From: Dioscorea cayenensis subsp. rotundata
Taxonomy: Eukaryota > Streptophyta > Magnoliopsida > Dioscoreales > Dioscoreaceae
DNA: 64,000 nt
Direction of reading: 5' to 3'
Assembly (NCBI RefSeq): GCF_009730915.1
Contig: NC_052479.1
Coordinates: 30,443,610-30,507,609 of the forward strand
The notes below the pieces were generated by a model that saw only the letters and a list, made by a program, of their open reading frames with translations, was not told the origin of the DNA and ran no database searches. Shown here piece after piece: positions 16,199 to 28,715 of the stretch. The stretch's first letter is position 1. Each line of letters begins with the position of its first letter. Both the position numbers and the translations under genes were made by a program.

Positions 16199-17240
16199 CC
16201 TCACTTTGGAAAAAGATGAGAAGAAGAGCTGAAACAAAAGCAAGTGCTATGAAAAACAACAAATAGGCAGTAAAGAGTTTGGCATTGGAGTAGAAGGAGA
16301 GGAAACCAAGGACTCTATCTATCTATCCATTGACAAGACAAGGCTTCACCTTAGAAGTCTCTTTCTCAGTGAGCCTCAATGCCAAGCATCTCTAGAGTGA
16401 TGGAGTTGTGGGGATGATGAGGATGAGGATGAGGATAGGACCAAAACCATTTGGGCATCCTTCTTCATTGTTACTTCCACCATTTCCTTGTCTTCTTCAC
16501 TGTCCCTTTTTTAATTAATTAATTATTTAATTAATTAATTCATTATATATATATATATATATAGACTTTATGTGAATTGCGGAAATTCATAAAAAAATCG
16601 GGCAGTTGAGCACAATACCAATTAAAGTGCTACCATAATTAGAAGTTAGTTGAGTTGATTAGTTTAAGTTTTATTTTTAAAATAATTTGTAGTAGAAATA
16701 GGGTTGGACAGTTCAAATTTTTTTTTCAAATATTGTGCTGAAATTGATTAAATAATTGAGATCAAAATACTGTGACCAGATTCAGATTTTTAATGTGCTA
16801 CTCTGTTTATAAGCAGAGTGATAGTGTCATTGCACAGTGCATAACCACCATTAGATTAAAATTCAATGGCCTACATCAATGTTTATAGATTTTTAATCTA
16901 TAGACGTACTCAGATGATTGATGCTCATATATATATATATATATAATTTATTAATTGATATTTTATTGCTAGTTTTTATTCATGGATTGTGGCGTTGTTA
17001 GTTTTGAGTGTAAATATAAATAATAATTTGGGTTAATAAAAAAGAGTGAAATCTTCGAACTTCTGTTTGGGAGGAAAATAAATTATAATTTTTTATAATT
17101 AAAAATAAATTTGAATAATTTTAAATTATATGAATTTGTTTATTTTGATAATTTTTTAATTTATTAGTCTAAACTAATATAACCTTCATCCACTCCAGTT
17201 TTCTTGCCTTCGTCAATCGTCACTGTCTTTTTTTCTTTAG

Positions 17241-17275
<35 letters not shown>

Positions 17276-18439
17276 TTTATATTTTATTAATAATTTTTCT
17301 TATTCATTGATTTTGGGATATTGGTTTTGACTATAAAATAGTAATAATAATAATAATTTTAATGGATTTTGAGTCTGAGTGAAAGATTAAAAGATCAAGT
17401 TTTTCGTAACAGTGAGTGACTTATTTATGTAATTAAAATAAATAAATAAATAAGATTTAATTCGATTAAAATGCATTTATTATTATATTTTGATTGGTAT
17501 TTGGTAGGGAAGGACGAATGAGTGAGGACAAAGTTTGTTGGTGAGTACTAGAAATAATCATACTATATTATATCTATTATATATATATAATATTAAATCT
17601 TTCTTTTCATTATATTTGACTTATAAATATTCAAAACCAATCTTGGTTTGGAGTTTCGGGATAATTTTTAATTTTTAATTTTTTTAAAAAAAAAGATAGA
17701 TAAACCACATTCTAAATATTTATTTCTCAAAATTGATAACTTGTATTTTTTTTTTACAAATTTTATATTAAAAAAATGATAATTCACTTATATATATATA
17801 TATATTCAAAATCTTATTTACTATTTACCTTTTGAATTAAAGAAAGACATTTTTTTTTTAAGGAGATTCTTCTCTTCTTGCCTTTCATTATCATTGCCAT
17901 GTGCAACTAAGGTCCCCAATCTAGATATATATTTTTTATTGTTTAGCTTTAATTTAAAAATAATAATTTTTAAAAAACGTCAATTAATATAAACACATAT
18001 ATTGATAATTTCATTCATAAAGCTAAGTAAAAAAATTATAACTTGTTGACAATAAGGTTGTCAATGAGGACAAATTTAGTGAAACGGAAACTTTATTGAT
18101 GTGAAATTAATTATTTTAATAATTTAATATATTTTTTTAAAATTATTAATTTAGGAAGACAAAATCAAAACATCCCTCTCTTGCCATTACATAACACCAA
18201 ATATATTTTTTTATTTGATTATAAAATAATTCCTTTTAATATTTTATAATATGATCATTAATAATTTGATGCACTAAATTAGTGACCTAAACCTCAAGAT
18301 TAAGATCCAAAACACTCCACAAATTGAACATAAATGAGGTCCTATTTGAAGGTTACTTTTTAGGGTGCGAATAGTATTAAGATGATAAGAAGATCTGGAC
18401 CGTTCATTTAATCTCAAGATTCGTACTCTTTGAAGGGCG
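16199..18439. other. Intergenic AT-rich DNA
   Basis: No supported gene. It includes the ACR11 leader (about 16199-16500, with a GATGAGGATGAGGAT run near 16420-16435), several TA microsatellites (about 16545-16562, 16928-16945, 17246-17270, 17792-17806) and long AT-rich tracts. The region just before 18440 is the likely promoter of the DUF1644 gene. Confidence 0.6.
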
Positions 18440-18490
18440 GTGGTTTCTAAAAGGTCTCTGATCCCCTGCTTCGCTATCTCTCACTCTCAC

Positions 18491-18515
18491 AGAGAGAGAG
18501 AGAGAGAGAGAGAGA
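18491..18515 (+). repeat. AG microsatellite in the DUF1644 5' leader
   Basis: An uninterrupted (AG)12-type run lies in the presumed first, untranslated exon, about 60 bp before the splice donor at 18572. GA-rich leader repeats are common in plants and are bound by BPC-type factors; binding here is not shown. Confidence 0.75.
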
Positions 18516-18571
18516 TCGGTTTAGGGTTTTTCGATCACTCTTCTTCTCAATTGCAATCTATTGGAGTAAAG

Positions 18572-19756
18572 GTGAGACTTTTAGGTCACTGGATTGGAAT
18601 CAGCTCTCTTATTTTTGTATTTTTTACGCTTTTTTTCCTGATTTTTTTAATTATTTTTAAGCATTTGGTGGTTTGATTTGTTGAATATGGTGTGCGTATT
18701 GTTGAATTTCGTTCTTAATGGATGAAATGTGATTTTTTTTATATGGTGGGATTTTTATTTTTGTTTGTAATTTGTTTTTTCTCTTAGTTTCTATGTTGAT
18801 TGATAGTTTGAGTAGTAGAAGCATGATGGTGTTGGTCGAATTGTGGGTTGTGGAAAAGATTTGAACTTTGATTCAGTGAGTGTTTGTTAGCAATTGAAGA
18901 AAAAAAGCATTTTGTGATGATGATCATGGAGAAATGAAAAGGTATGGATGTGAAATTGGGTGCCCTGGATTTGATAATGTGGAACAATATTCATAAGAAA
19001 TTGAAAGGTTGTGCTTTGTTAGATTTTTTTTTTTTTGGGTCTAGATTATCATGAATAATTGCAGGATTGAATGAATTGTATTGTTGTCGTATTCATATTC
19101 ACATTGCTATTATTGTCGAAGCAGGGCCGAAGAAATAAAGCAAAATGATAACATTCCTGTAATTGTTTACTAGAATTCAGTTCCCTTTTGAATCATTGAG
19201 TTTAGAATCATGTCACATTGATAATTGTTTTACAATTTAGGAAGTGAATCATATTGGTTCTCAATCAGGCTGTTCTGTAGCTGATATGCAGAATGAGAAA
19301 TCTTATGTAAAAATGCTGACTTTATATGTTTATAGTTTCATTGATAACAATTGAAATCTTATGTAGAAGTGACTGTAATTTTGTACAGGTAGATGTTTTT
19401 AGTTTCATTTGTTTACAGTTCAGTATCAATGTAGTCGAACAATAGAAGTTAGCACAATGGAAACATTCCATTTATTTGAGTTATGAATTATGCCCCATTG
19501 ATACTTGTTATATGGTTTAGAAAGCAAAATTATGTAAGTTCTCAAACAGGTTGTTCTAGCTTATATTCGCAGAATGAGAAATCTTATACAACATGCTGAA
19601 TTTATAACACTGAATTTTAGTTTCACTGATAACATTATATCATAGGCTGTTAATAATCTGGATTATTTTTCTGAATTTCATGATGCATTGTTGAGTGCTC
19701 TTAGAAGTAACTTGAAGATTGCTTATAGTATTGCTTCCATTTTGGCATTAACGCAG
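18572..19756 (+). other. Probable 5' UTR intron of the DUF1644 gene
   Basis: A CT- and AG-rich leader ends at a donor-like AAAG/GTGAGA, and T-rich sequence ends at ACGCAG about 1.2 kb later, shortly before the start codon. The interval has no coding frame. It contains several diverged copies of a phrase like CAGAATGAGAAATCTTATGTA (near 19290 and 19570) and GTTTCATTGATAACA, which suggests old internal duplication. Presence of the intron is inferred. Confidence 0.55.
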
Positions 19757-19814
19757 GGCATTACAATAGGCACATCTCCGGCCACCGATTTAGTTAATTC
19801 TTAGAAGAAAAGGG

Positions 19815-20735
19815 ATGTTGTTCGAATCTTTGAACTTGCAGGAGCTGCAATTAAATGTTAATTGGGAAGACGTGGTTTGTCCCGTATGTTTGGAGTTCCC
19901 ACACAATGCTGTCTTACTCCATTGCTCATCATACGACAAAGGTTGCCGTCCTTTTATGTGTGACACTGACCATTCTCACTCTAACTGCCTTGATCGGTTT
20001 AAAACCACACATGGACTGCCTACAGCTTTCGAGCCATCTTCGTCCCCAAGTGATTCACTTGAGGAGATAGTTCAGCTGAATCCAACAACTGTCGGCAGCT
20101 TTCCGATCTGTCCGCTCTGTAGAGGAGAGGTGAAAGGATGGGTTGTGGTTAATGAAGCTCGCGTGTACTTGAACATGAAGGAAAGATGCTGCCAAGAGAA
20201 AGAGTGCTCATTCGTCGGTAACTACATGGAATTGCAAGTGCACACCAAGCAAAACCATCCGAATGCACGTCCATCAGAGATCGACCCTGCAAGAAAACTT
20301 GAATGGGAAAATTTCCAGCAATCAACCGAGTTAATAGATGTCCTAAGCACCATACATTCCGAGGTTCCTCATGGTTTGGTGTTGGGTGATTATGTAGTGG
20401 AGTATCTGAATGATTCCGGTGACGACTACGATGACTTTGGCGATGACGGCAACTGGTGGACCTCCTGCATTTTCTATCACATGTTTGAAAATTTCCGGGT
20501 TTGCGGTAACCGGCAGAGAAGATCAAGAACTAGTGACAACAGGAATCATCACATACAAAGATCAAGGTATGATGCTTCAATCACAGATGAAGGCTCTACA
20601 TCATCAGTTGAGGTTGTTGAGAGTAGGTTTGATGAAATCGATGGTGACGAGGAGGTTGTAGTAGGGAGCAGTGGCGGCAGTGCGGTCTCTGGAGGAAGCG
20701 CCAACCACCGCAGGTTTGTGAACTTTTATAACTGA
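19815..20735 (+). CDS. DUF1644 zinc-finger-like protein
   Basis: The coding sequence is one exon of 306 residues. The DUF1644 signature is clear: VCPVCLEFPHNAVLLHCSSY near residue 22, then further Cys/His positions (CRPFMCD, CPLCRGEV near 95, CCQEKECSF near 125 and HTKQNHP near 140). These could bind zinc in a C2H2/RING-like way. The C-terminal half is acidic and low in complexity (DDYDDFGDDG; Ser/Gly-rich end). The family is plant-specific; some rice members respond to stress, but the molecular role is unknown. A long 5' UTR intron is likely: a good donor at 18572 (AAAG, GTGAGA) and an acceptor ending at 19756 (ACGCAG), 58 bp before the ATG. Confidence 0.88.
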   Translation: MLFESLNLQELQLNVNWEDVVCPVCLEFPHNAVLLHCSSYDKGCRPFMCDTDHSHSNCLDRFKTTHGLPTAFEPSSSPSDSLEEIVQLNPTTVGSFPICPLCRGEVKGWVVVNEARVYLNMKERCCQEKECSFVGNYMELQVHTKQNHPNARPSEIDPARKLEWENFQQSTELIDVLSTIHSEVPHGLVLGDYVVEYLNDSGDDYDDFGDDGNWWTSCIFYHMFENFRVCGNRQRRSRTSDNRNHHIQRSRYDASITDEGSTSSVEVVESRFDEIDGDEEVVVGSSGGSAVSGGSANHRRFVNFYN

Positions 20736-21300
20736 GAGTCGATAAAGTTTCAGATATTTATACATACATCTAACAATGTTAAATTTGCAGTTATCGGAGG
20801 CGGAGATCTCAGATGTAGGACCAGAAGCAGCAACTAGAGCTTTGGGAGACTTTTTGAGCTTCATTTTGTGCACCCATAATACAACTGCTTCTCCATGATA
20901 ATAAATTGGGCAAAGCATGCCTTCTCTACTCTGTTGTTATTCTGTCTTATATTCATATAATGTTCACAAATGCAATTCTTAAATTGGAAATGCTAACTAA
21001 GGTAATTGGCAAGAGTTATATGCATGAAAGCCCTTTGATTAATACAGTTTAATATAATTTTCACATTGGTAAATTTGAAAGGAAGGCTGCCAAAGTATAT
21101 AATTAGGTGGTTGGTATGTTGTCATTACAAATATTACTTTTGGATGGAGTTGACCAAATGAAAACACAACAAAAAATCAAGTCTCGGTTACAATCTCTTG
21201 ACTGGGTTTTCCAGTCCGGAACATACAACGGATGTTACATGACGCCAAACCAAGAAGGTTTCAAAGCTTGCACCATCATTACATCAACATAAACTGAGGC

Positions 21301-24300
21301 TCAAACCACCTGTAGAATGACAAATCTAGTATAGTCAGTTCATGGTAACTTGTTTCTTTCATAATAACACTTACAGAAAGATATCTGTTCTAGTCAAATC
21401 AAACAATGATTGCATGAAGAAAAATGTTTAACCTGGACGTCCATCAATAAAACTAGAATGAGCGAAAGCAAAAAAAAAAAAACAGAAGAAAAACCAGTTT
21501 GGACAAAGCCAGTGATTTTAAGCTACACTTTTGTTATCACAATCAGGTTTAGGAGTATAAGGAATATGTAGAGCAGAATTCGGGAAAGTTCAAGGCATAC
21601 ATACCTCGGTGGAAGCCACTTCCCTTTCGGTATCTAGATGCAGATTCAATCTCCTGCATGAAAACAAAAACATGCAACTTTTTTTATATGCAAGAATATG
21701 TAAGGAGGCAAGACAACTGAAGGAGGTTCATTCACCTTGGCTTATCAGATTTCGCAATATGCTTGGACATTATTGAAGCCTGCAGGGAGAATGTCAGTTC
21801 AAGTTTTAGTTATTAGAAATGAGACAATAGAACTAGAATGAGTTTAAACAAGTCCAAAAAACTCATGTGACCAGGGATTAAAAGGAAAAAGTTTATGAGG
21901 TGAAGTGTTAAGTGTGTGGAACGGTAATGCAGAATAGAAATATAAACTTAGAAGCATGCTAACACATCTTAGGACACAATATCTGAAAGATATCCAACCA
22001 CAGTAAAAACCTAAGGCTTCTATAATTTAGGGATAATAAGCAAGCTTCAAAGGCAACCGTTCTGTCTCAAAATCAAGTAGGTGGCAATTCACTTGATAGA
22101 AATAATACATAAAAAATGTTTGTATTCCTCAATCTAAAGGTCAAACAGCAAGCAACTCATAAATGTATAGAGATCAGAAATAAGAGACCAACACGAGCAA
22201 AACAAAGAAAAATGCTTCTGCAGTGGTAAGGGGCTGTTTGTTACTAACCTGCTCCTGAATAATGCTCCGAGCTTCAACCAGTTGCGCTTCGAGTTCAAGC
22301 TCCCGCTCAGTTGCTTCAGATGTCACCTCTGCTCCTTTTTGTAAATCTTGGAGTTGACCCATCCGAGACTTCTCACCAGAAAAAAGGTTAAGTTCAAGTG
22401 TGAAAAAACAGAAAGTCAGCAATACAACAACCGTGCTCTATAAGGTAAAAATGGAACAAAATCCTACAAATCCCACCTTAATTGAAGCCATCTTAGTTCG
22501 TAAACTCTCTTCTATTTGGTCTCTGGCCATATGAAATGGTAGGTCAAAGACATCCTGCAATTTACCATTGTGAAGCTTTCTCCCTTATCACAAAAATCTA
22601 TAACTTATAAGCTCCTATCAGCAATCCTATAAACAGAACAATATTGCTGAATTAAGGAGTAATTTGAACGTACTGTCCTGCCGCCCAGTGGGGATTGGGG
22701 TGAGTCCATTTCAGGCTTCTCGTTGACCGCCAAAGATTGTTGGGGTAACCCAGTAGGAGCATTTAAGAAGTCACGCATGTCCACCTGCACCACCCATCCC
22801 ACAGCATATCATTTCTAAGTAACGATAAGATTAGCAAGAAATAATTCAACCAATTAAATAACTGTCAAAAACAATAATTTAATTTTTAATATTAAAAGCA
22901 TAAGTTTGAGTAGCTACAGATCAAGTAAGTTTAAAGCCTTGACTAAGTAAGAACAAGGGATTAAGCAGTTCCTGAGTACAAATGCAGAAAAGAAGATATT
23001 GCTTTCTAGTTTTTAGGTCCTCTTCGAAATTTTTTGACAGTTCCATGCTATAGAACTCTTCCATCCATGAAATCTCTTTTACCCTTTCCAAAGAAAGAAT
23101 GAACATTAGGGCATTACCTGCATGGAACGTAATAATGCTCGCAGATCAGAATTCTCTGCCATCAACTCTTGCTTCTTCACTTCATATGCATCCACCTGTT
23201 GACAGCAATCAGGTAATCACCATAAGAAATTGAGTAATCACCAATTAAAACTGCACACAGACAAGGAAAACACAGGGAACAACTCCCATACAATCATTTT
23301 ATAGAAATCACTGTCAGCTTTTTTTCCATTCCACGTTCCTCGCTGACGTCCTTCTTTCTGTTTGTAACAGTAATATATCTCATTAGAAGGGTATAAATAG
23401 TTACACAAAACAATGAATGACAGAAAAGCTTAAATCTAATTGAAAGACAAGTACACAGAAAACATATATTCGTTCGATCTGTGGCAGGTTATACCTGCAA
23501 TAAATTCATTATCTCCATGCCAGAGCGAGATTCCTTCTTTTTCTCCATTAACACTTGGTTGAGCCTCTCCTACAAGATAACATAAATGACAAGCAGTTGC
23601 AGTCATCCTAATTTTTGACACACACAATATTCAATACAAAGAGTATGTGATGGAACGCTAAAGAACCACAAACCTGTAACTTTATGTATTCCTTCTCCCT
23701 TTTCTTCATTTCATGTATTTGTTGTGTGCGCACTTGCTTGTAGTGTGAAGGCAGCAAATAAATAATTGTGCCCATTTCATAATAACATAATTAAATTTTC
23801 TAAAAGGAAAATCAAACATACTTCCAACCTGATGAAGGAAGAAACCAAACAGTAAATTTATTTCTACCTGATTGCCAATAACCATTCTCTGAAACTCATC
23901 CCTTTCCTGCTGTAGCTTGTCAATTTGAGCCTTAAAATTGGCAGCAGCTTTAGCCTCCTGATAATATGAAATAAATAACTAATGCAAATGTAAGCAATTT
24001 CCCAGAAAAATCCAAAAATGCATGAAGTGTAAAGAAGTTGGATAGACCGTTCGGGTCAAGGTAGCCAGCTCTCGATCTTTGGCTGCTAATTGTGCCTCAA
24101 GCCTTTCTACCTTTGCTTCCAGTCTTGATATGTCAGATTGCAGCCTATAGCAGCATTAAAAATTTCATGAATGTTATGAAACTCTGGTCACATTTACAGC
24201 AAACCTATCATCTAAATTTTGCTTCCAGTCACTTCTAGTTTTGACTCTTGAATCTCCAACATTATATAACACAAACTATTTTTATCCACACATCTGAACA

Positions 24301-25006
24301 TAAAGCTATCAATAGCTTCCCCAGTGAAAATTTCGACCTATCCACATTCCCACAAATTTCTTAAAAATAAGAAAAATTAAAACTTTCAAGTCTTGAACAT
24401 CACATTGCAACAAAACAATTAATTAGTTGATCACCAACAAAAATTAACATCAGCCGATCATAAATAGTACACTCAAAGTTCACCTTTGCCTCTGTTCATT
24501 AGACGACTCCCTAAACTCAATATCCCGCTGCCGCTGCTGAAGCAAGGAGTATATGCAATTACAAGTCCGCGCAATTGAAACCTAACACCAAAAAAAAAAA
24601 TTTAAAAAAAGCAAAAATCAATATTTCAACAAAAATTTAAAAGAAAAAAAAAATCATATGAAAAGTAAGAAACCACACAGGATCGGAAGCAAAGAGATCA
24701 AGCGAAGCCGGGAAGCCAAATGTGACAAGGGTTTGGTTCAAATACTTGGCACAGTGTTCCAGGTTACTCGCATCCGCAAACGCGTAATCCCTGCAAGATA
24801 ACACCATCATAAACCCTAAAAACTCAAACCTAATCCCACATATGGTGAGATCTACTCACCCGATCCCAAATCCCGGCGGTCCAGGAGCCTACATTGGGAA
24901 TCAAAACATCAAATCAGACAAGCAGAAGAAGAAGACAGAGATGGAGATGAAGGAAAGGGATCTCGCGAGTTACCGCGAGGTCGAACTCGGAGTGAGCCAT
25001 GGCCAT
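21301..25006 (-). CDS. ADIP/SSX2IP-type coiled-coil protein (afadin/alpha-actinin-binding family)
   Basis: About sixteen short exons join in frame to 384 residues: 25006-24974, 24888-24860, 24790-24679, 24581-24484, 24144-24048, 23957-23868, 23736-23674, 23569-23495, 23357-23292, 23195-23118, 22784-22674, 22554-22477, 22371-22249, 21779-21736, 21653-21605 and 21309-21301. The early part (CAKYLNQTLVTFGFPASLDL, then IARTCNCIYSLLQQRQRD) and the middle part (EMKKREKEYIKLQERLNQ, MEIMNLL, GTWNGKKADSDFYK) match animal ADIP/SSX2IP (PF11559). That protein is known there from centriolar satellites and cell junctions. Plants lack these structures and the plant role is unknown. Most of the protein is coiled coil. 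The last exon (9 nt, GTG GTT stop) is uncertain; reading through the donor at 21604 would give a stop near 21590. Confidence 0.85.
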
Positions 25007-26473
25007 GTCGGAGCGAGTTGGGGATCGAGAACGAGACCTCGCCGGCGATGTCTTCGAGCCTTCCCAAATTCGAAATGAAGGACGCGTGGAAGCGATGGAA
25101 AGACGAAGATAAAAACAGTTGGTTATTTCGGATTCGGATCTTTAATTTTTAATGGAGCTCCGAAATATGCAGATGGATTTTATTCGAATCCGATACCCGT
25201 TTTATTTTTTATTATTTTAGTTAATATTTTATTTAAATTCAGATATAGTCCTCTAATTATATAATTTTGTTTGTTTTGATCCTTCACCTTTTCTACTATA
25301 ATGCATAATTCAGAGATGATATTAAATCAACTCTTTCCTGCATTTTGTAAATAAATTAACTCATAAGTTGAAATAAATATTTTCATATTTTAAAATTTTT
25401 TGACTAAACAATGTAGGAAAGAGTTAGAAGACCACCCTTTTAAATATATAATTTATAAATTAAGTAAATATTTTTTTTTATGTAATTCAAGTATTAAAGT
25501 AAAAATGGTTTAAGGATCAAAATGAAAATATGAAAATAGATTAGGGACCTACTATGCATTAAAGCAGCTCATAATCCAGACAATTAGAAGACAACAATAA
25601 ACATTATTCTTCTCATTTAAGAAACCTGTGACAAGGGTAAAAGTTAAGTAACTTGGAAATAATTAATGGAAAATACTTGCTTGCTAAGTTCCATTAATGC
25701 CCTATTTTATGTTTCTTACCAACAATGTCCCATTTTCATGTCCTTGGAATTCAAATATATATTAATAAAATAATAAGTTTTCAATTAATATTTGATTTTT
25801 TATAATAATTTTTTTTAATGTATATAGGCAAATAAAGAACCATTAATCATTGTGTTGGAAAAGGATCAATTAACTTTTCGTAAATGTGGTCTTTCTAACT
25901 CTATTAAGATTACAAGATATAAAAAGAAAAAAAAATTATCTAAATAGAAATGAAGATGTCTATTAAACATAATAAAAATTATTTTATTTTATTTATTTAT
26001 TTATTTTTGTGTCATTAATCCACTAATTTTCTAGCTTGTGCACACTCAGGGGAATAAAACAAAAAAATTAGAAGCTTATTAGGAAAACATACCTCTCCAG
26101 ACAAGTGCTTTTTTTTTTGACATAGACTATAATACAATCTCAAAATTACTAGTTAAAATGACAAAAAAATTATAATTAAGGAAAATAATAATAATAATAA
26201 TAATAAATAAATAAATAAAAATATACTTGATTGAATTTTATATGTAGGATTAAAATAAACATTTAATGTTTTAGAGATTAAAAAATTTCAGGCATATATA
26301 TATATAAACATCTACAAATAATTGAGGACCATTATTGGAATTTCACCAAAAAAAAATTTTTCTTTGCAATCAAAGGACAAAAAGAAGGAACAAGAGAAAA
26401 CCAAATGACAACACGGAACTCTCTTTATCTCTAGTCTCTCGTCTCTAGAAGCAAGAAAAGTATAACTTATATA

Positions 26474-26510
<37 letters not shown>

Positions 26511-26570
26511 AACCATTGAACCCAATTCTTAATTAGCTCACTCGTTCATAAAAAAATCACTGGCCAAACA
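25007..26570. other. Intergenic DNA upstream of the ADIP-type gene and the 134-aa gene
   Basis: The first 150 bp are GC-rich leader of the minus-strand gene. The rest is AT-rich with no supported gene. A TA microsatellite at about 26479-26506 and CT-rich words near 26420-26450 precede the next gene. Confidence 0.6.
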
Positions 26571-26975
26571 ATGGCCGTCAGATCGCCATCCGACGGCCTG
26601 TGTGAGTTCTACTTCGACCACCGTTCCATCGACGCCGATGAGGTTTTCCTCGCCAAAAAGGTGCTTCCTTTACGTCCGATCCAAACTCCACGGCGTGTAA
26701 AGCAACACATGAACCGGATCCACGACGGTAAGTCCACCGCCGGTTATGAGAAGCTTAGGAAGATGAGTCCAGTGCCGTCGCCGGCGACGGCGAAGATGCA
26801 GCCGAGTTGGAGCATGCTGGCGTTTGCTCCAGGCTCGGCGCCGGCTAAGATGGAGATGAGAGAGATACGGAGCCGGCTGCGGCGGCGTGGCTCTGAGCCG
26901 GCTTCTCCGCCGGCGCCGGGGGCGTGGAAGCTGTTGCAGTCTCTGAGCTGCAAGGCTGTGGAGCTCGGCTCGTGA
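26571..26975 (+). CDS. Small basic protein of unknown function, intronless
   Basis: An intact frame of 134 residues in GC-rich DNA stands out sharply from AT-rich surroundings, with a good ATG (ACAATGGCC). The N-terminus (CEFYFDHRSIDADEVFLAKK) looks like a conserved plant motif. The middle is Pro/Ser-rich, followed by a basic stretch (IRSRLRRRGSE) and a C-terminal WKLLQSLSCKAVELGS. No signal peptide or membrane segment is seen. I do not recognise the family. The codon and base character argues for a real gene rather than chance. Confidence 0.65.
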   Translation: MAVRSPSDGLCEFYFDHRSIDADEVFLAKKVLPLRPIQTPRRVKQHMNRIHDGKSTAGYEKLRKMSPVPSPATAKMQPSWSMLAFAPGSAPAKMEMREIRSRLRRRGSEPASPPAPGAWKLLQSLSCKAVELGS

Positions 26976-28715
26976 GTTTTCTTTTCCTTCCCAGAAAGGG
27001 CTTGAAAATTGGTGGGTATTTTGAGAATAGATGGGTATTTTGGGAATATAGTTGTCGTACGTGCCCATGCATTATTCAATTACAGCTCCAAGGCTAAAAT
27101 TACTTGTATACCCCCAGGTAAATTACTAGTTGGCAAAACAAATGGGCAATTTAATACTTTTATAATTTTTTTTAGTTGATTTTATAGTTGTAAACACTGT
27201 TTTTACATGGGTGCCGAAACAGAAAATTACCAAAATTGAATACAGGGTTCTTACGCATTAGATGTTCAATTCTCGGTTGTGCATGCATAAATGTTGAATT
27301 TCCGGTTGTATTCTTCTCGGTTGTGTGCATGTCCGTAATTATTTGCGCTTGTAATGTTCATAAAAATAAATAAATAAATAAAAAGGCAGACAAATCAGGG
27401 TTGAGATTATTTCACAATTATGATCAAAGACATTTTTGCAAGTTCATCTTAATATGTTGTGACTCATTGATGCTTTTACCTGTTACAGAAGCAGATACAC
27501 AAAAGTTAAGATTGGTTAGCTTGAGAACTAAGTGAGATTTATTCAATAGGATGGATTATCATCATGTGAAAGTTACAACAGCAAGGCAGAAGGCATTTAG
27601 CATGAAAAACTATTAAGCAAATTGAGTCTCATAGTTAGACTAATCAACATTAATGAGGACCTCAAAAGAACAAAAATGGATGCTGAGGTCAATGAGAACA
27701 CAGTGGAATTTTTCTGTTAAACATGGAAAAACTAGAACTAGGAGTAAACTTCTCAGTCTCAAATTCAGATTGACAGACATGCTTTATAATCCTTCCTCAT
27801 CCATGCTTGTTTCTTTCGCTTTGTATACAAACAAGGGCTAATTCAGATTCACAGATTCACTGGAGGTCACCTTAGAGTAGTGTGATTATGTACAAAGATA
27901 AAAGTCAATAATCATACAAGGCCTCACAAATTCAAATCCAAGGTTTCAATGTCTCAATCAATAGGAGAAGAGAACTTTAAAACCTAGAATGGCCAATAAA
28001 ATTCAACTCAATTTTGGAGGGGGCAATTTCATCATAATTCATCTTTTTTTAGAAGATACACAATACTGTGATGCTAAAGATGTCACATACTTGGCATTTT
28101 ATGGTGTAGAATTGAAATGAATGTGAAATGGGAACTGTATAAAGCAATGACAGGAAACCAACAAACATTAACAAGTGTTCTATTATGTGTAAAGTTCATA
28201 TGTTCATATATGGCCGTCATTCATCAACTGATATCACCATTAGTCAGCTGCAAAATTTAAAAATCTAATTACAAACATTTATGGCTATCAACCATGTTTA
28301 GGTTGCCTAAACTAAATTGCTAGATCAACAAAGCAATATGAGTATCAAACCAATAACATGATCTACATTCCATAAAGGAAGAGATCACCCTCATACATGC
28401 AAAGAAACACACACAAATGTCAGCTGCATCTGAATCTTCATAACAATACCAACGTCTTATAGTTTGGAAAAACAGAAAAAACAAGTCCTTGTGGCAGGAA
28501 AATATCAAGTATTAACTCTATTCCACAAATCAAATGCTCAAAATACAAAATAAAAAATAATCCACATCAGCTGAAATCAACAGCAGCATGCAGCAACAAT
28601 GAGTAGCATCAAAAGAAACATTCATGTAAGCTTTTATCAAATCCAATCTGAATTATGACAGTGGTAAAAAAAAACTCATTTTTAAAGCATGCACACATAA
28701 AAATCAGTAAACCAA
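26976..28715. other. Intergenic DNA and TML 3' flank
   Basis: No supported gene. Around 27240-27330 the phrase TTCTCGGTTGTG or a close variant appears three times. The part from about 28000 to 28715 is presumably 3' UTR or flank of the minus-strand TML gene. Confidence 0.55.
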
